A DNA stretch of 64,000 nucleotides from Harmonia axyridis. Taxonomy: Eukaryota > Arthropoda > Insecta > Coleoptera > Coccinellidae. Shown here piece after piece: positions 63,203-64,000 of the stretch. The translations under genes were made by a program, and so were the position numbers. The stretch's first letter is position 1, and each line of letters starts with the position of its first letter. The notes beneath the pieces are model-generated. The model was not told the DNA's origin. It did no database searches and worked only from the letters and a program-made list of their open reading frames with translations. The stretch covers positions 8,062,501 through 8,126,500 of the forward strand of contig NC_059501.1 of assembly GCF_914767665.1 (NCBI RefSeq), given 5' to 3'.

Positions 63203-64000
63203 GTGGATATCAAAATCGTCAACCCCCATCTGGGTGTATCTGTCAATGGTACGTGATCTATGATTTGCGATAACCAACTCTTATTTAGTTGTCATAACCA
63301 AAACAACTTTCTGAGATCTAGGCACACCTACAAGAAGAATCTTTTGCTAAAATTTTAGTATGTAACACCTACAAATGGCTTTCTAGGCATCTATAGAATA
63401 ATATTAAATATGCTGAAGTTGCACCTGAGGTACATAAGATCAATAGTATTTATGATCATGACAGAAATCACAATTTGTTGATATAGGATATAATAGAAAA
63501 TATGAGGGTTAATGAGCATCCAGCAAATTTGCTGACAATCCATTAAGTTTCTCCTACTTACATATTATACAAACCACTTTCAGACATTTTTAGACCTATA
63601 CGCTCATGGAAACTTTTTCTCTTGAAACAGTGTCAGGATTGACCTCTTGATCAAAGTTTGCCACTTCCGTTCCAATTGCATTCGTCAATATGTAGAATGT
63701 ATGAAATATAGGCACTTAAGACGGATTACCACCACATGGTTTTTCGCGTATCACCAAAACTTTGGTACCCACTCATTTCCCCTCTGGCGCTCCTGCAATG
63801 ACCAAACTTTGTACGGTATACGAAGTTGTACATTCACTTCATCTTATTCCTTTTTTCGAAGCAAATAAGTAGAGGTTAGCACTATATGACGACTTTCACG
63901 AAATTATAGTTTTACATGTTCTGTGATGATTTTCGGTAGGTTTTTTTAAAGAATATTTCAAAAATTTATGAGTGCGGTGTACAGAGTACATATCATCAAT
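63203..64000 (+). other. 3' untranslated and downstream region
   Basis: Follows the TAG stop. No canonical AATAAA is obvious in the first 600 bases; only variants such as AATATTAAATA near 63400. No second gene is recognised; the frame at 63647-63868 has no family features. Confidence 0.4.

Noticed and set aside
62864..62869. Start of the last exon at 62864 as an independent gene start
   Set aside because: The bases TTGCAG are the splice acceptor of the last intron; coding begins at 62870 in phase 0 with the preceding exons.

Overview
The window is AT-rich insect nuclear DNA, probably from a beetle or a related insect; the sequence alone does not fix the species. It is almost entirely occupied by one plus-strand gene that is split into an extraordinary number of very small exons. 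I recognise 69 exons with an AG acceptor, a GT donor (mostly GTAAGT or GTGAGT) and an open frame, from 1091 to a stop codon at 63202, adding up to about 6.6 kb of coding sequence (roughly 2,200 residues). The first coding exon and promoter lie upstream of the window. All but two exons are a multiple of three long and begin and end between codons (phase 0-0), so nearly any exon can be duplicated, lost or skipped without shifting the frame.

Layout. 1-9.9 kb: scattered, partly broken copies of two exon types, called here B (ISVQPIISQTQ-like) and A (GSGGSR..HSQSQLHQAGS-like), with transposon insertions. 10.1-13.4 kb: 13 tandem A exons with one intron each. 13.7-15.6 kb: mixed B and A exons. 15.7-17.3 kb: six copies of a 287-bp exon-plus-intron unit, nearly identical. 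19-32 kb: divergent exons, including a 27-nt micro-exon, an exon grown by a 15-bp minisatellite, and a three-copy exon family at 29.1, 31.3 and 32.0 kb. 32-52 kb: single Q/S/P-rich exons separated by long transposon-filled introns. 52-63.2 kb: a basic exon, a C2HC zinc-finger exon, Lys/Ser/Pro-rich exons and a 110-residue last exon with an amphipathic C-terminal helical segment of the kind seen at the end of arthropod MADF/SANT-like DNA-binding proteins. I infer a nuclear protein with a long, rapidly evolving, low-complexity N-terminal region and a conserved C-terminal part; I cannot name it.

The introns hold many mobile elements: four related DD41D (rosa-type) Tc1/mariner copies all antisense to the gene, a DD34D mariner, Tc1-like relics (one co-duplicated with the exons), non-LTR retrotransposon fragments, two hAT-like elements with 8-bp target duplications, several foldback/MITE elements, and a three-exon Crypton-like tyrosine recombinase gene that looks intact. 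No rRNA, tRNA or CRISPR was recognised.
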